DNA of 64,000 nucleotides from an uncultured Parafilimonas sp. (GTDB lineage Bacteria > Bacteroidota > Bacteroidia > Chitinophagales > Chitinophagaceae). Shown piece by piece: positions 8,670 through 16,284 of the stretch. The stretch lies in contig CAIRZB010000041.1 in the NCBI GenBank assembly GCA_903882935.1, positions 45,609-109,608 of the forward strand, in the 5' to 3' direction. Both the position numbers and the translations under genes were made by a program. The notes below the pieces were generated by a model. It ran no database searches, had not been told where the DNA came from, and was given only the letters and a program-made list of their open reading frames with translations. Position 1 is the first letter of the stretch. The number at the start of each line of letters is the position of its first letter.

Positions 8670-9167
8670 CTAAAAAAGTGTCTGCACACCATGGGCAACC
8701 CTAAACTCATGCTGCAGCAGCCATTTTTTTCGCGGCAGGCCACCTGCATAGCCGGTTAGCGACCTGTCGCTGCCTATCACCCTGTGGCAGGGTACAATAA
8801 TGGCAATGTTGTTTTTGCCGTTGGTGCTGGCTGCCGCACGTATGGCCTTTACGTCGCCCAGTTTTTTGGCCAAGTCCATATAGCTGATGGTTTTGCCAAA
8901 GGGTATGTTCAGCAATTCGGCCCAAACCCGTTGTTGAAAAGCGGTGCCTTCTTGGTAAACCGGTATGTTGAATGAACGCCGTTTGCCGCTGAAAAATTCT
9001 ATCAGCTGCTCCGTGCATTGGTGCATCAAGTCATTCATGCCTTGGGTACCCTGGTTTGCCTGCTCCTGTTTATCAACAAATGTAAGCTCGCAAATGTAGC
9101 TGTCTGTGCCGCCCATTTTCAGCATCCCCACGGGGCTTTGGTAATATGTGTAGTAAGTATTGCCCAT
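8670..9167 (-). CDS. ogt: Methylated-DNA--protein-cysteine S-methyltransferase
   Basis: The suicide repair protein transfers the alkyl group from O6-alkylguanine or O4-alkylthymine to its own cysteine. From the start at 9167 (MGNTYYTYY) it is 165 aa, usual for Ogt. Seen in order: an N-terminal ribonuclease-like lobe with SPVGML, the FQQRVWAELLNIPFGKTISY helix region, the AIRAAAST recognition helix with Arg finger, and the active-site IVPCHRVIGSD with the acceptor Cys. The upstream extension to 9233 is rejected because it is made of the GTCCATGG repeat and encodes a Trp-Thr-Ile-Asp low-complexity stretch. The gene is apparently single. Confidence 0.92.
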   Translation of the reverse strand: MGNTYYTYYQSPVGMLKMGGTDSYICELTFVDKQEQANQGTQGMNDLMHQCTEQLIEFFSGKRRSFNIPVYQEGTAFQQRVWAELLNIPFGKTISYMDLAKKLGDVKAIRAAASTNGKNNIAIIVPCHRVIGSDRSLTGYAGGLPRKKWLLQHEFRVAHGVQTLF

Positions 9168-9189
9168 AAACGTGAATCGTCGAAAAAAA

Positions 9190-9219
9190 GTCCATGGTCC
9201 ATGGTCAATAGTCCATGGG
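9190..9219. repeat. GTCCATGG-type dispersed repeat
   Basis: Three tandem GTCCATGG or GTCAATA-like units precede the ogt start codon. Related units recur at about 14177-14211 and 14271-14305. These occur between genes and in the artificial 5' extension of the ogt frame. Confidence 0.6.
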
Positions 9220-9358
9220 AAGAACGAGCGCAATGTTAATGCTTAATATTGAGTTTCATTGTTTTGAGCATAGAATATTGGCAGTGGAGCAGTTTTGACA
9301 TTTTGCGTAGTCAATCTTCGTCACAACTGCGTGTAAATAAAGGACATACTTACCAATC

Positions 9359-9688
9359 CTATCCAATTTTTTGCCCATTGCCCACCGTTTTGTCTGGCTG
9401 TAACAACACCACTTGGTTGTTTTCGTCATACACGCCTAAAATTAAACATTCGCTGAAGAAATTGGCAATTTGTTTTACCGGAAAGTTTACCACGGCCACC
9501 ACCTGCCTGCCAACCAGGGCCTCTTTGTTATAATGGTGGGTTATTTGGGCCGACGAGCGTTTTATGCCTAGGCTGCCAAAATCAACGGTAAGCTGGTAGG
9601 CTGGCTTGCGGGCATTGGGAAAGTCTTTGGCATCTATGATGGTGCCGCAACGGATGTCAATTTGTTCAAAATCTTGCCAGGTTATCAT
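9359..9688 (-). CDS. csaA: CsaA-type tRNA-binding / export chaperone domain protein
   Basis: The 109-aa protein is a single OB-fold tRNA-binding domain of the CsaA type. It starts with FEQIDIRCGTII, continues with FPNARKPAYQLTVDFG and KRSSAQITHHY, and ends with VNFPVKQIANFFSECLILG and VVLLQPD, all characteristic positions of the CsaA/MetRS C-terminal domain family. In Bacillus CsaA acts as a Sec-linked chaperone; in many bacteria the role is inferred only from structure. Length is that of the family, so the gene is complete. It is not part of an obvious operon; 191 bases separate it from ogt downstream. Confidence 0.9.
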   Translation of the reverse strand: MITWQDFEQIDIRCGTIIDAKDFPNARKPAYQLTVDFGSLGIKRSSAQITHHYNKEALVGRQVVAVVNFPVKQIANFFSECLILGVYDENNQVVLLQPDKTVGNGQKIG

Positions 9689-9855
9689 GTTGTTTATCTA
9701 CTCAATTATTACCAAAGTACTGCTATATAAAAATATGCAATAGTGCAATGCTAAAGCATAATTGTAGGCAACCTCCGCGATAAATGTAATTCGCTGGTGG
9801 CCATTTGGGTGTCAAAACCCGCTTTTTGTACAATTTATTGAATAGCGTTATCCTT

Positions 9856-9863
9856 TATTTTTG
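9856..9863 (+). promoter_or_regulatory. Candidate -7 element (TATTTTTG) for the FAD oxidoreductase
   Basis: TATTTTTG matches TAnnTTTG and ends three bases before the ATG at 9867, which would make a leaderless or nearly leaderless message. The nearest upstream TTTG (9825-9828) is too far for a standard -33 element. Confidence 0.3.
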
Positions 9864-9866
9864 TGT

Positions 9867-11054
9867 ATGAAAATTTTTGACGCGATTGTTGTCGGCAAGG
9901 GCCTTATTGGCTCTGCTGCTGCCAAATACCTTGCAGAAGCCGGGCTTGACATTGCCGTTATCGGCGCCGATGAACCCACAGATGCAAACACCGCCACTGT
10001 ATTTGCCAGCCATTACGACCAAGGCAGGGTGCAACGGATAGTGGGCCGCGATGCCGTATGGACGCAGTTAAACATCGATTCAACCAACGTTTACCCAACC
10101 TTACAAAGCCAAACAGGCATTAACTTTCATTACCCTGTGGGCTGTTTGTATGTTACGGTGCATGAGCATGACAGCTACTTGCAAAACCTTGGCAGTCAAG
10201 CCCGGCAATTTGGTTTTGCCTACCGGTTATACGATAACGGGGGCGAAATTGGCGATGCCTATCCTGATTTTGTGTTTCCGCAAGCAGCCAGGGCAAATTT
10301 TGAGGCAGCCCCATCGGGCCACATTAACCCCCGTAAGCTGATTGAGGCCCAACTGGCTGTGTGCAGGCAACATGGTTCAGCGGTTATGAGCGACACAGTG
10401 GTGCAGGCTACCCGGGTAAACGGCACAATGCAGGTGGTTACCCAAGGCGGCCAAACCTACCTTGCCAAACAAGTGCTGTTGGCACCCGGAGGCTTTGCCA
10501 ATTTTATGCAATTGGTACAACGCAAACTTGCGTTACAACTTAAGAGTGAAACCGTGTTGCTGGCAAAGGTTAGTGAGGCAGAGGCAGAAAGGCTGGCACA
10601 ATTACCCTCATTATTGTATGAAATGGAAACGCCAGACCTTGAGGAGATTTATTTGGTGAGGCCCATACAGTACCCTGATGGTAACTGGTACCTTAAAATG
10701 GGCAGCAACCTTACTGCCGACAAACGGTTTAACACGCTTGGCGAAGTGCAGGATTGGTTTAGGCATGGCAGCAGTGATACTAACCTTGCCGTACAAAAAG
10801 CGGCCCTTGATGTTTTAATGCCTGGCCTACAGGTGCAGGAGTATTTTACCAAACGGTGTATAATTACCTACACCCAACATAAAAAGCAATACATAGGCCA
10901 AGTGGAAGAGGGCATGTATGTGGCAACAGGCGGCAATGGCTATTCAGCCATGTGTTCAGATGCTGTAGGCCGGTTGGCAGCCCATAACCTGATGCATTGC
11001 AGTTTGCCAGACCCATACGTTGCGGAAGATTTTAGGCTGGTTTGGGCTGATTAA
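9867..11054 (+). CDS. FAD-dependent oxidoreductase, DAO / sarcosine-oxidase-like
   Basis: The 395-aa protein opens with the dinucleotide-binding motif VGKGLIGSAAAKYLAEAG, followed by the second strand of the Rossmann fold with an acidic end (IGADEPTD). The internal GHINPRKLIEAQL segment, the QVLLAPGGFAN strand and the C-terminal GMYVATGGNGYSAMCSDAVGRLAA loop are those of the D-amino-acid oxidase superfamily (monomeric sarcosine oxidase, N-methyltryptophan oxidase, glycine oxidase). These oxidise an amine with FAD. I see no Cys in the usual covalent FAD position near the C-terminus apart from one in SAMCSDA, so covalent attachment is uncertain. Substrate is not assigned. I use the ATG at 9867 rather than the TTG at 9861. 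Confidence 0.85.
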   Translation: MKIFDAIVVGKGLIGSAAAKYLAEAGLDIAVIGADEPTDANTATVFASHYDQGRVQRIVGRDAVWTQLNIDSTNVYPTLQSQTGINFHYPVGCLYVTVHEHDSYLQNLGSQARQFGFAYRLYDNGGEIGDAYPDFVFPQAARANFEAAPSGHINPRKLIEAQLAVCRQHGSAVMSDTVVQATRVNGTMQVVTQGGQTYLAKQVLLAPGGFANFMQLVQRKLALQLKSETVLLAKVSEAEAERLAQLPSLLYEMETPDLEEIYLVRPIQYPDGNWYLKMGSNLTADKRFNTLGEVQDWFRHGSSDTNLAVQKAALDVLMPGLQVQEYFTKRCIITYTQHKKQYIGQVEEGMYVATGGNGYSAMCSDAVGRLAAHNLMHCSLPDPYVAEDFRLVWAD

Positions 11055-11109
11055 ATAGCCGCAAATGATGCTTGGCGTAACTTTTAAAGTAGATAAGGCA
11101 ACAGCGGCG

Positions 11110-11715
11110 TTAATCCAATGCAACCGCTTTTAACTTCATCAGTTTTTCCCATTTTTTATTTTTGCGGGAAAAAATGAGCAGCGAAGCCACGCTGCCCGAG
11201 GGCTTGCCATTGTTTGTTTCGCAGTAAAAAATGCAAAAGGTATAGTTTCTTAAAAAAATTGGTTTTGACAACCAATAAAACCTGTCTGCGTTAAAGGTTG
11301 TTTTTAGGTATTTGGGCATGCCGGGGCCGGATGCCATTAAGGCATCGATGCCCTGTTGGTCGAGTATTGTGCAGGGCGGCAGCCATGCCGCCTGCCACGA
11401 AGAATTGTATAAATCGGTAGTGGACGAATCCAAATAACGCCTTTCTTCTGGGCTAAGGCCAAAAGTGTCAATAACAACGGTTTTCCATTTGTCTGCCGAT
11501 GTGCGGCGGAAAAATGAATCTGGGATGAGTTGGTCCTTGATGGTTGATATGGTAAAAGAGTCCAGTTTTTCAGCCACTACAACCGGCTTGGCAGAATCTT
11601 TGAGGAATTGGCTAACAAATTCTTTTATCTGGTTGTTGTATTCGTCCCTATCGGCTTGGGCAAAACAACCAAGGGAAAAAAGCAAGCAAAAAACACTGAA
11701 AAACAATTTTGGCAT
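11110..11715 (-). CDS. Hypothetical secreted protein
   Basis: The 201-aa product begins with a clean signal peptide (MPKLFFSVFCLLFSLGCFAQ, cut after Ala-Gln), so it is exported to the periplasm or outer membrane. The rest is a mixed alpha/beta domain with FVSQFLKDSAKPVVVAEKLDSF near the mature N-terminus and a C-terminal segment with FCIFYCETNNGKPSGSVASLLIFSRKNKKWEKL that reads like two antiparallel strands. I recognise no family. It is convergent with the FAD oxidoreductase gene, 55 bases away. The start at 11715 fits the signal peptide; the frame could extend seven residues upstream. Confidence 0.7.
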   Translation of the reverse strand: MPKLFFSVFCLLFSLGCFAQADRDEYNNQIKEFVSQFLKDSAKPVVVAEKLDSFTISTIKDQLIPDSFFRRTSADKWKTVVIDTFGLSPEERRYLDSSTTDLYNSSWQAAWLPPCTILDQQGIDALMASGPGMPKYLKTTFNADRFYWLSKPIFLRNYTFCIFYCETNNGKPSGSVASLLIFSRKNKKWEKLMKLKAVALD

Positions 11716-11857
11716 GTGACACCTTTTGGGCTGCAAAGATATTAAAAAACCGGCGCAGGGAACTGTACCGGTTACATTTATACTAAACCAAAACCAACCA
11801 TAAAAGTTTGAAATATGTTTTTACGTTCTACAATTCAAGTAATCGTTAGAGGCCAAT

Positions 11858-11883
11858 GCATATTAAAGCGCTGTTTAATATGC
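11858..11883. repeat. Perfect 10-bp inverted repeat upstream of the S9 peptidase gene
   Basis: GCATATTAAA and TTTAATATGC surround a GCGCTG loop. No T run follows, so an operator is more likely than a terminator. It lies 211 bases upstream of the peptidase start; the remaining intergenic sequence from 11737 to 12094 shows nothing else clear. Confidence 0.5.
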
Positions 11884-12094
11884 TGAGACAAAGGTGTAAT
11901 TATGTAGTATTATTAAAGCTGACATTTGTCATGTTAACGGCTGCGGTTGGTTAGTTTTTTAGATTAATGCCTTCCATTACAGTAATTGAAAACCGCCGAT
12001 TGCATAAATTATACCACATTACAGCTGTTGTGAATAGTTGCAAAATATTTTACGCTAAGCGCTTTTTACCCGCACAATCATTTAATTTTAAACC

Positions 12095-14170
12095 ATGAGA
12101 AAATTGATTGCAATTTTGGCCGTGCTGGCCAGCGTGAACGCACTTCCGGCACAAGTAACCATTGAAAACCTGTTAAGTGTGCCTTTTCCTACCGAGTTAA
12201 AAAGCTCGCCCGACGGCAGGCGCCTGGCCTGGATATTTAACGATAAAGGTGTGCGCAACGTGTTTATTGCCAATGCCCCGGCATTTATACCGCATAAGCT
12301 TACCAATAACACCGAAGACAACGGCATTGATATTACAGGCCTAAGTTTTTCACCAGATGGCGGCAAGCTGTTGTTTGTGCAAGGCAATACCCGCAATGGG
12401 GAGGGCGAAGCAGCCAACCCCGCCAAGCTGCAAACGAAAACAGGCCAGTTTGTTTTTAGCGCCAATACCAACGGCACCGGCCTGCGTAAGATAGCAGCGG
12501 GTAATGCGCCGGTGGCCTCGCCCAACGGCGCGGTGGTGGCCTTTATCTCGGGCGGTAGAGCCTGGCTCGCCTCGCTGGCAGACACAAGCCTACCCGCTGC
12601 ACAATTGTTTGAGGCCAGGGGCAGCATAAACAGCCTGCGCTTCAGCCCCAACGGCAACCAGCTTGCCTTTATCAGCAGCCGTGGCGACCATGCCTTTCTC
12701 GGCATTTACGATACCGCCACCAAAACCGTGCAATACCCAGACCCCAGCGTGGATATAGACATGGAGCCGGTTTGGAGCCCCGACGGCAAGTATATTGCTT
12801 TTGCCCGTGTGCCCAACATGAAGGATGCGCTGATATTTACCGAACGCCGCACCGGACTGCCTTGGAGCATCCGCGTACTGGAGGTGGCCACAGGCCAAGG
12901 CAAGGAAATTTTTAAAGCCGCTGATGGGCAGGGCAGTGTGTTTTTTACCGATTTTCCGGTGGCGGATAACCTGCTATTATGGGGTGCCGGTAACCAGCTG
13001 GTGTTCCCTTGGGAGAAAGACGGCTGGCAGCACCTTTATGCCACTGATGCACTGGCGGGCGGCAAGCCGCGGTTGCTAACCCCCGGCGACGGTGAGGTGG
13101 AGAATATGCTGCTATCTGCGGACGGTTTAAGCGTAATTTACAATACCAATATCGGCGACAGCCACCGCCGCCATATATGGCAGGCACCCATTGCAGGCAG
13201 TAAGCCTGTACAGTTGAGCAAGGGCGCAGGCATTGAATGGAGCGCCGCAGCCACCATTGCAGGATTTGCCGTAATACAATCTACCGCTACCACGCCGGGC
13301 TGGCCCACGTTTATAAAGAACGACAGCAGTTTTGCAAAAATTGGTGCGGATTTATTCCCTGCAGCCTTCCCGGCAACGGCGTTGGTAGAGCCGAAGGTGG
13401 TTACTTTTCCTGCAAAAGACGGCATGGCGATACACGGGCAAATATTTCTGCCGCCTAATTACCAGGCCGGCAAAAAATACCCAGCTTTGTTGTTTTTTCA
13501 CGGCGGCTCGCGGCGGCAGATGCTCGTCGGCTTCCATTATATGGACTACTACAGTAACGACTATGCTATGAACCAGTATTACGCCAGCCAGGGTTATATT
13601 GTGCTGGCCGTTAACTACCGCAGCGGCATTGGGTATGGCATGCAGTTTCGTGAGGCATTGCATTATGGTGCCAACGGCGGCAGCGAGTACAACGATGTGA
13701 TAGGCGCAGGCCTGTACATGCGTGGCCGTGCCGATGTGGACGGCAAACGCATTGGCCTATGGGGCGGCAGCTACGGCGGCTACCTAACGGCGATGGGCCT
13801 TAGCCGCAACAGCGATGTGTTTGCCGCCGGTGTTGACATACACGGTGTGCACGACTGGAGCGAGGAAATGAAAAACTGGGTAGCCGACTACGACCCGGCC
13901 ACCCGCGTTGCTTTTGCCGCCACGGCCACCGCCAGCAGCCCCATCCATTTTGTAAACGGCTGGAAAAGCCCTGTACTGTTCATACACGGCGACGACGACC
14001 GCAATGTGCCTTTTAACCAAACCGTAAACATGGTAGAAAAGCTGCGCGAACGCAAAGTATACCTGGAGCAATTGATAATACCCGACGAAATACACGACTT
14101 TCTGCTGCACAAAACCTGGATAAAAGGCTATTACGCCGGTGCGGACTTTTTTGCGCGGAAGATGAAGTAA
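12095..14170 (+). CDS. Secreted S9 family peptidase (prolyl oligopeptidase type)
   Basis: The 691-aa protein carries an N-terminal signal peptide (ending LPAQ), then a beta-propeller of about 400 residues with repeated SPDGxxLxF or SPNGNQLAF blades, then the alpha/beta-hydrolase peptidase domain from about residue 450. The catalytic serine is Ser559 in WGGSYGGY, the catalytic Asp is in HGDDDRNVPF (633-635) and the His is His667 in PDEIHDF. This is the layout of acylaminoacyl peptidases and dipeptidyl peptidase IV-like enzymes, which cleave short peptides in the periplasm. The exact specificity cannot be read, although a peptide-scavenging role fits. The Gln right after the signal peptide is typical of Bacteroidota exported proteins. 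Confidence 0.93.
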   Translation: MRKLIAILAVLASVNALPAQVTIENLLSVPFPTELKSSPDGRRLAWIFNDKGVRNVFIANAPAFIPHKLTNNTEDNGIDITGLSFSPDGGKLLFVQGNTRNGEGEAANPAKLQTKTGQFVFSANTNGTGLRKIAAGNAPVASPNGAVVAFISGGRAWLASLADTSLPAAQLFEARGSINSLRFSPNGNQLAFISSRGDHAFLGIYDTATKTVQYPDPSVDIDMEPVWSPDGKYIAFARVPNMKDALIFTERRTGLPWSIRVLEVATGQGKEIFKAADGQGSVFFTDFPVADNLLLWGAGNQLVFPWEKDGWQHLYATDALAGGKPRLLTPGDGEVENMLLSADGLSVIYNTNIGDSHRRHIWQAPIAGSKPVQLSKGAGIEWSAAATIAGFAVIQSTATTPGWPTFIKNDSSFAKIGADLFPAAFPATALVEPKVVTFPAKDGMAIHGQIFLPPNYQAGKKYPALLFFHGGSRRQMLVGFHYMDYYSNDYAMNQYYASQGYIVLAVNYRSGIGYGMQFREALHYGANGGSEYNDVIGAGLYMRGRADVDGKRIGLWGGSYGGYLTAMGLSRNSDVFAAGVDIHGVHDWSEEMKNWVADYDPATRVAFAATATASSPIHFVNGWKSPVLFIHGDDDRNVPFNQTVNMVEKLRERKVYLEQLIIPDEIHDFLLHKTWIKGYYAGADFFARKMK

Positions 14171-14176
14171 GACTTA

Positions 14177-14368
14177 GTCCATAGTCGATGGCCCATTGTC
14201 CATCGAGAAAAGACAGTGGTTCATAGCCCAAGGTGGGGCAAACACCAGCAATGTTATCATTCGCGGCTGTTTTTCCATGGACAATGGACTACTGGCAATG
14301 GACTTGTCTTTGGGGACGGGCTTTTGTGGCAGTGGCATCGGTTGTTGTCCAAAGTACTCCTATGGAGT
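14177..14368. repeat. Intergenic repeats: GTCCATxG-type units and an inverted ACTCC-GGAGT copy
   Basis: The gap 14171-14532 carries GTCCATAG/GTCGATGG/GTCCATCG units from 14177, a CCATGGACAATGG-type unit near 14274, and at 14344-14368 a reverse-orientation copy of the hairpin family seen at 3157-3237. No gene is supported here. The repeats mark the boundary where the AT-rich accessory patch begins. Confidence 0.65.
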
Positions 14369-14532
14369 GTCACTCACTTGAGCGGTTGGTTTTTCAAGGG
14401 GCATTGAGGAGTAGGAGAAGTGAAATATTTTTTTTGGACATCTGCCCAAAAGCAATGAAATATGTAGTTAGCCATTTATGAAATAAATATCCCATTTTGG
14501 GAACTTTTTATTACCTTTAAAAAAAATTACCC

Positions 14533-14826
14533 TTGCGTGTAATCGCTAAAAAGATACTTAGAGATTTTTGGGAGAAGCACCCTGATTGTGAACAACAGTT
14601 GAAAGCATGGTTTAAGGAAACGGGCGAAGCGGAATGGAAAAATACTGCTGATATAAAAAATGGATATGCCAATGCCAGTTTTATAGCAGGCAACAGGGTC
14701 GTTTTTAATATAAAAGGGAACAATTACCGGTTAATTGTAAAAATTAACTATGATTATCAAATGGTGTGGATAAGGTTTATTGGAACCCATGCGGAGTACG
14801 ATGTAATTAACGCAGCAAAAATTTAG
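14533..14826 (+). CDS. higB: HigB-family mRNA interferase toxin
   Basis: The 97-aa protein is a RelE-superfamily toxin of the HigB type. Seen: an N-terminal FWEKHPDCEQQLKAWF helix, a TADIKNGYANASFIAGNRVVFNIKGNNYRLIVKINY central sheet containing the basic residues, and a C-terminal WIRFIGTHAEYD with the conserved His. HigB cleaves ribosome-bound mRNA. The start codon is TTG at 14533, preceded by a run of A; low translation of the toxin would be in keeping with this. The antitoxin gene begins five bases after its stop, the reverse order (toxin first) that is typical of higBA. The gene is AT-richer than the neighbouring S9 peptidase. Confidence 0.9.
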   Translation: MRVIAKKILRDFWEKHPDCEQQLKAWFKETGEAEWKNTADIKNGYANASFIAGNRVVFNIKGNNYRLIVKINYDYQMVWIRFIGTHAEYDVINAAKI

Positions 14827-14831
14827 AGAAC

Positions 14832-15188
14832 ATGACAGTAAAGCCGATAAAAACAGAAAAAGATTATAACGAGGCATTGCAGAGGCTTGAGGTGATATTC
14901 GACGCGAAAAAGAATTCAGCCGCAGGGGACGAACTTGAAGTACTTGGCATATTGGTGGAGAAATACGAAAATGAGCATTTCCCTATCGGGCTGCCCGACC
15001 CTGTTGAGGCCATAAAATTCAGGATGGAACAATTGGGGTATAACCAAGCCGACCTTGCAAAAATAATCGGGTTAAAAAGCCGTGCCAGCGAAATATTGAA
15101 TAAAAAGCGCAAACTATCACTTGAAATGATAAGGCAGTTGCATGATACCCTGAATATACCGACGGAGGTATTGATACAGCCGTATTGA
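14832..15188 (+). CDS. higA: HigA-family antitoxin with XRE helix-turn-helix
   Basis: The 118-aa protein has an N-terminal helical toxin-binding half (KDYNEALQRLEVIFDA, typical of HigA) and a C-terminal XRE-type helix-turn-helix around residues 68-110, with the recognition part NQADLAKIIGLKSRASEILNK. It is expected to neutralise HigB and repress its own operon. The start ATG lies five bases after the toxin stop, so translation is probably coupled. Palindromic operator candidates upstream are not obvious, because the upstream region is filled with repeats. Known for the family: HigA binds its operator as a dimer through this HTH. Confidence 0.92.
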   Translation: MTVKPIKTEKDYNEALQRLEVIFDAKKNSAAGDELEVLGILVEKYENEHFPIGLPDPVEAIKFRMEQLGYNQADLAKIIGLKSRASEILNKKRKLSLEMIRQLHDTLNIPTEVLIQPY

Positions 15189-15219
15189 TGGGGGTGCAAT
15201 ACTAATTTAAAATTTCTTC

Positions 15220-15420
15220 ATGAAACAAAAAATTGCACTTGTAATCGATAGTTCATCAGAAGGGGATGTTTGGGGGCGGGTAGCTTATGATGATAACTTA
15301 ATTGTAGAGTCTGCGCCAGACCTTGTAAGGCTTAGCCGGAAAATGAAAAAATTGCTGCATGATTTTCATTTGTTAGGTACTGATGAAATTGAGTTTGAAA
15401 TGCAATACACGCAAAAATAG
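15220..15420 (+). CDS. Short HicB-like protein, probably truncated
   Basis: The 66-aa product looks like the N-terminal half of HicB-like antitoxins of Bacteroidota: a leading strand IALVIDSSSEGDVWGRV, a second strand YDDNLIVESA and a helix VRLSRKMKKLLHDFHLL. Full members go on for about 60 residues and carry a helix-turn-helix; here the stop follows at residue 66 and no HTH is found in any frame downstream. It may be a remnant or a small standalone protein. It begins 31 bases after higA and may be co-transcribed with it. The family match is a judgement from pattern, not a search. Confidence 0.5.
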   Translation: MKQKIALVIDSSSEGDVWGRVAYDDNLIVESAPDLVRLSRKMKKLLHDFHLLGTDEIEFEMQYTQK

Positions 15421-15526
15421 AAACAGCAATCGGTCACTGGGAAACAAAAGCTATACAAAAGATTGTTTTTGAAAGAACCTCTTTGAAGCCTAAGGATGAC
15501 TTTGATAGGTGATTGATAGAGGAACA

Positions 15527-16225
15527 ATGAATAATAATATGCCAATAGAAAATAGAATTTTATCTCTGATAGAAGTGTTGAAAGGAAAACTGTATAACAT
15601 GACATATAGCAGCGGAGGTTCCTATCTTGATCTTAAAGAACTTCCTAAGGATCCAGAAGTTTTTTCAATCGAGAGATATGAAGAGATATTTGCTTCTACA
15701 ATCTCTATCTTAACAAAACTTTATGGAGAAAATCATAGTCATGTTGGGGATTTGGAAATTAAGGTCGAAAAATATAGGAACTACCCTTATCCAGAAAAGC
15801 TAACTTTAAAATGCTGCTTAGGGAAATTAAACGCAATTGAAACGGACATTAAGTATGGCCTTCTGACTTCAATTGAGAAGGAAATAAATGGTGAGATTAT
15901 TGGAGACTTTATTAAATTGGCTAAGGCATCCATTGCTGAAGGTCAGAAAAATATTGCAGCGGTGCTTGCTTGCGCTGCTCTTGAAGATGCACTTAAAAAA
16001 ATTGGAAAATTTAATGGTGTTTTGGTCGAAGATAAGACGATGATAGAAGTAGTTAATGCTCTTAAATCTAAAGGGTTGATAAAGGGCACCCAGGGGCAAT
16101 TATTAAGTGCATTCGGGACACTAAGGAATAAAACATTTCACGCTGAGTGGGACAAGGTGGAAGAACCCGAGGTGAAAAGCCTTATTAGTTTTGCAGAAGA
16201 GATGATAATTAAACATTTTAGTTAA
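15527..16225 (+). CDS. Protein with C-terminal HEPN-like (Rx4H) helical domain
   Basis: The 232-aa protein has no signal peptide. The N-terminal 120 residues are helical with no recognised family. The C-terminal half, from about residue 125, reads as a compact helical bundle: KLAKASIAEGQKNIAAVLAC, ALEDALKKIG, MIEVVNALKSKGLI and GQLLSAFGTLRNKTFHAEW. Arg200 and His205 form an R-x4-H pair, the catalytic signature of HEPN ribonucleases and of the DUF4145/abortive-infection C-terminal relatives. The position beside a toxin-antitoxin pair suggests a defence or stress role, which is an inference. The ATG at 15527 is preceded by an AGAGGA-like site; a GTG at 15509 is possible. Confidence 0.6.
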   Translation: MNNNMPIENRILSLIEVLKGKLYNMTYSSGGSYLDLKELPKDPEVFSIERYEEIFASTISILTKLYGENHSHVGDLEIKVEKYRNYPYPEKLTLKCCLGKLNAIETDIKYGLLTSIEKEINGEIIGDFIKLAKASIAEGQKNIAAVLACAALEDALKKIGKFNGVLVEDKTMIEVVNALKSKGLIKGTQGQLLSAFGTLRNKTFHAEWDKVEEPEVKSLISFAEEMIIKHFS

Positions 16226-16284
16226 TACAAATTAGTCATTGCTAATTAAAAATTCAACCTTTTGTTAATTACCAAAACCTAACA

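Noticed and set aside
12088..12705. 205-codon minus-strand frame opposite the S9 peptidase
   Set aside because: The sense strand encodes a signal peptide and propeller blades in order, so the antisense frame is not needed.
15421..15500. Possible continuation of the HicB-like gene in another frame (KIETAIGHWETKA...)
   Set aside because: The frame is closed upstream by several stops, it holds no HTH and the match is too short to call a pseudogene.
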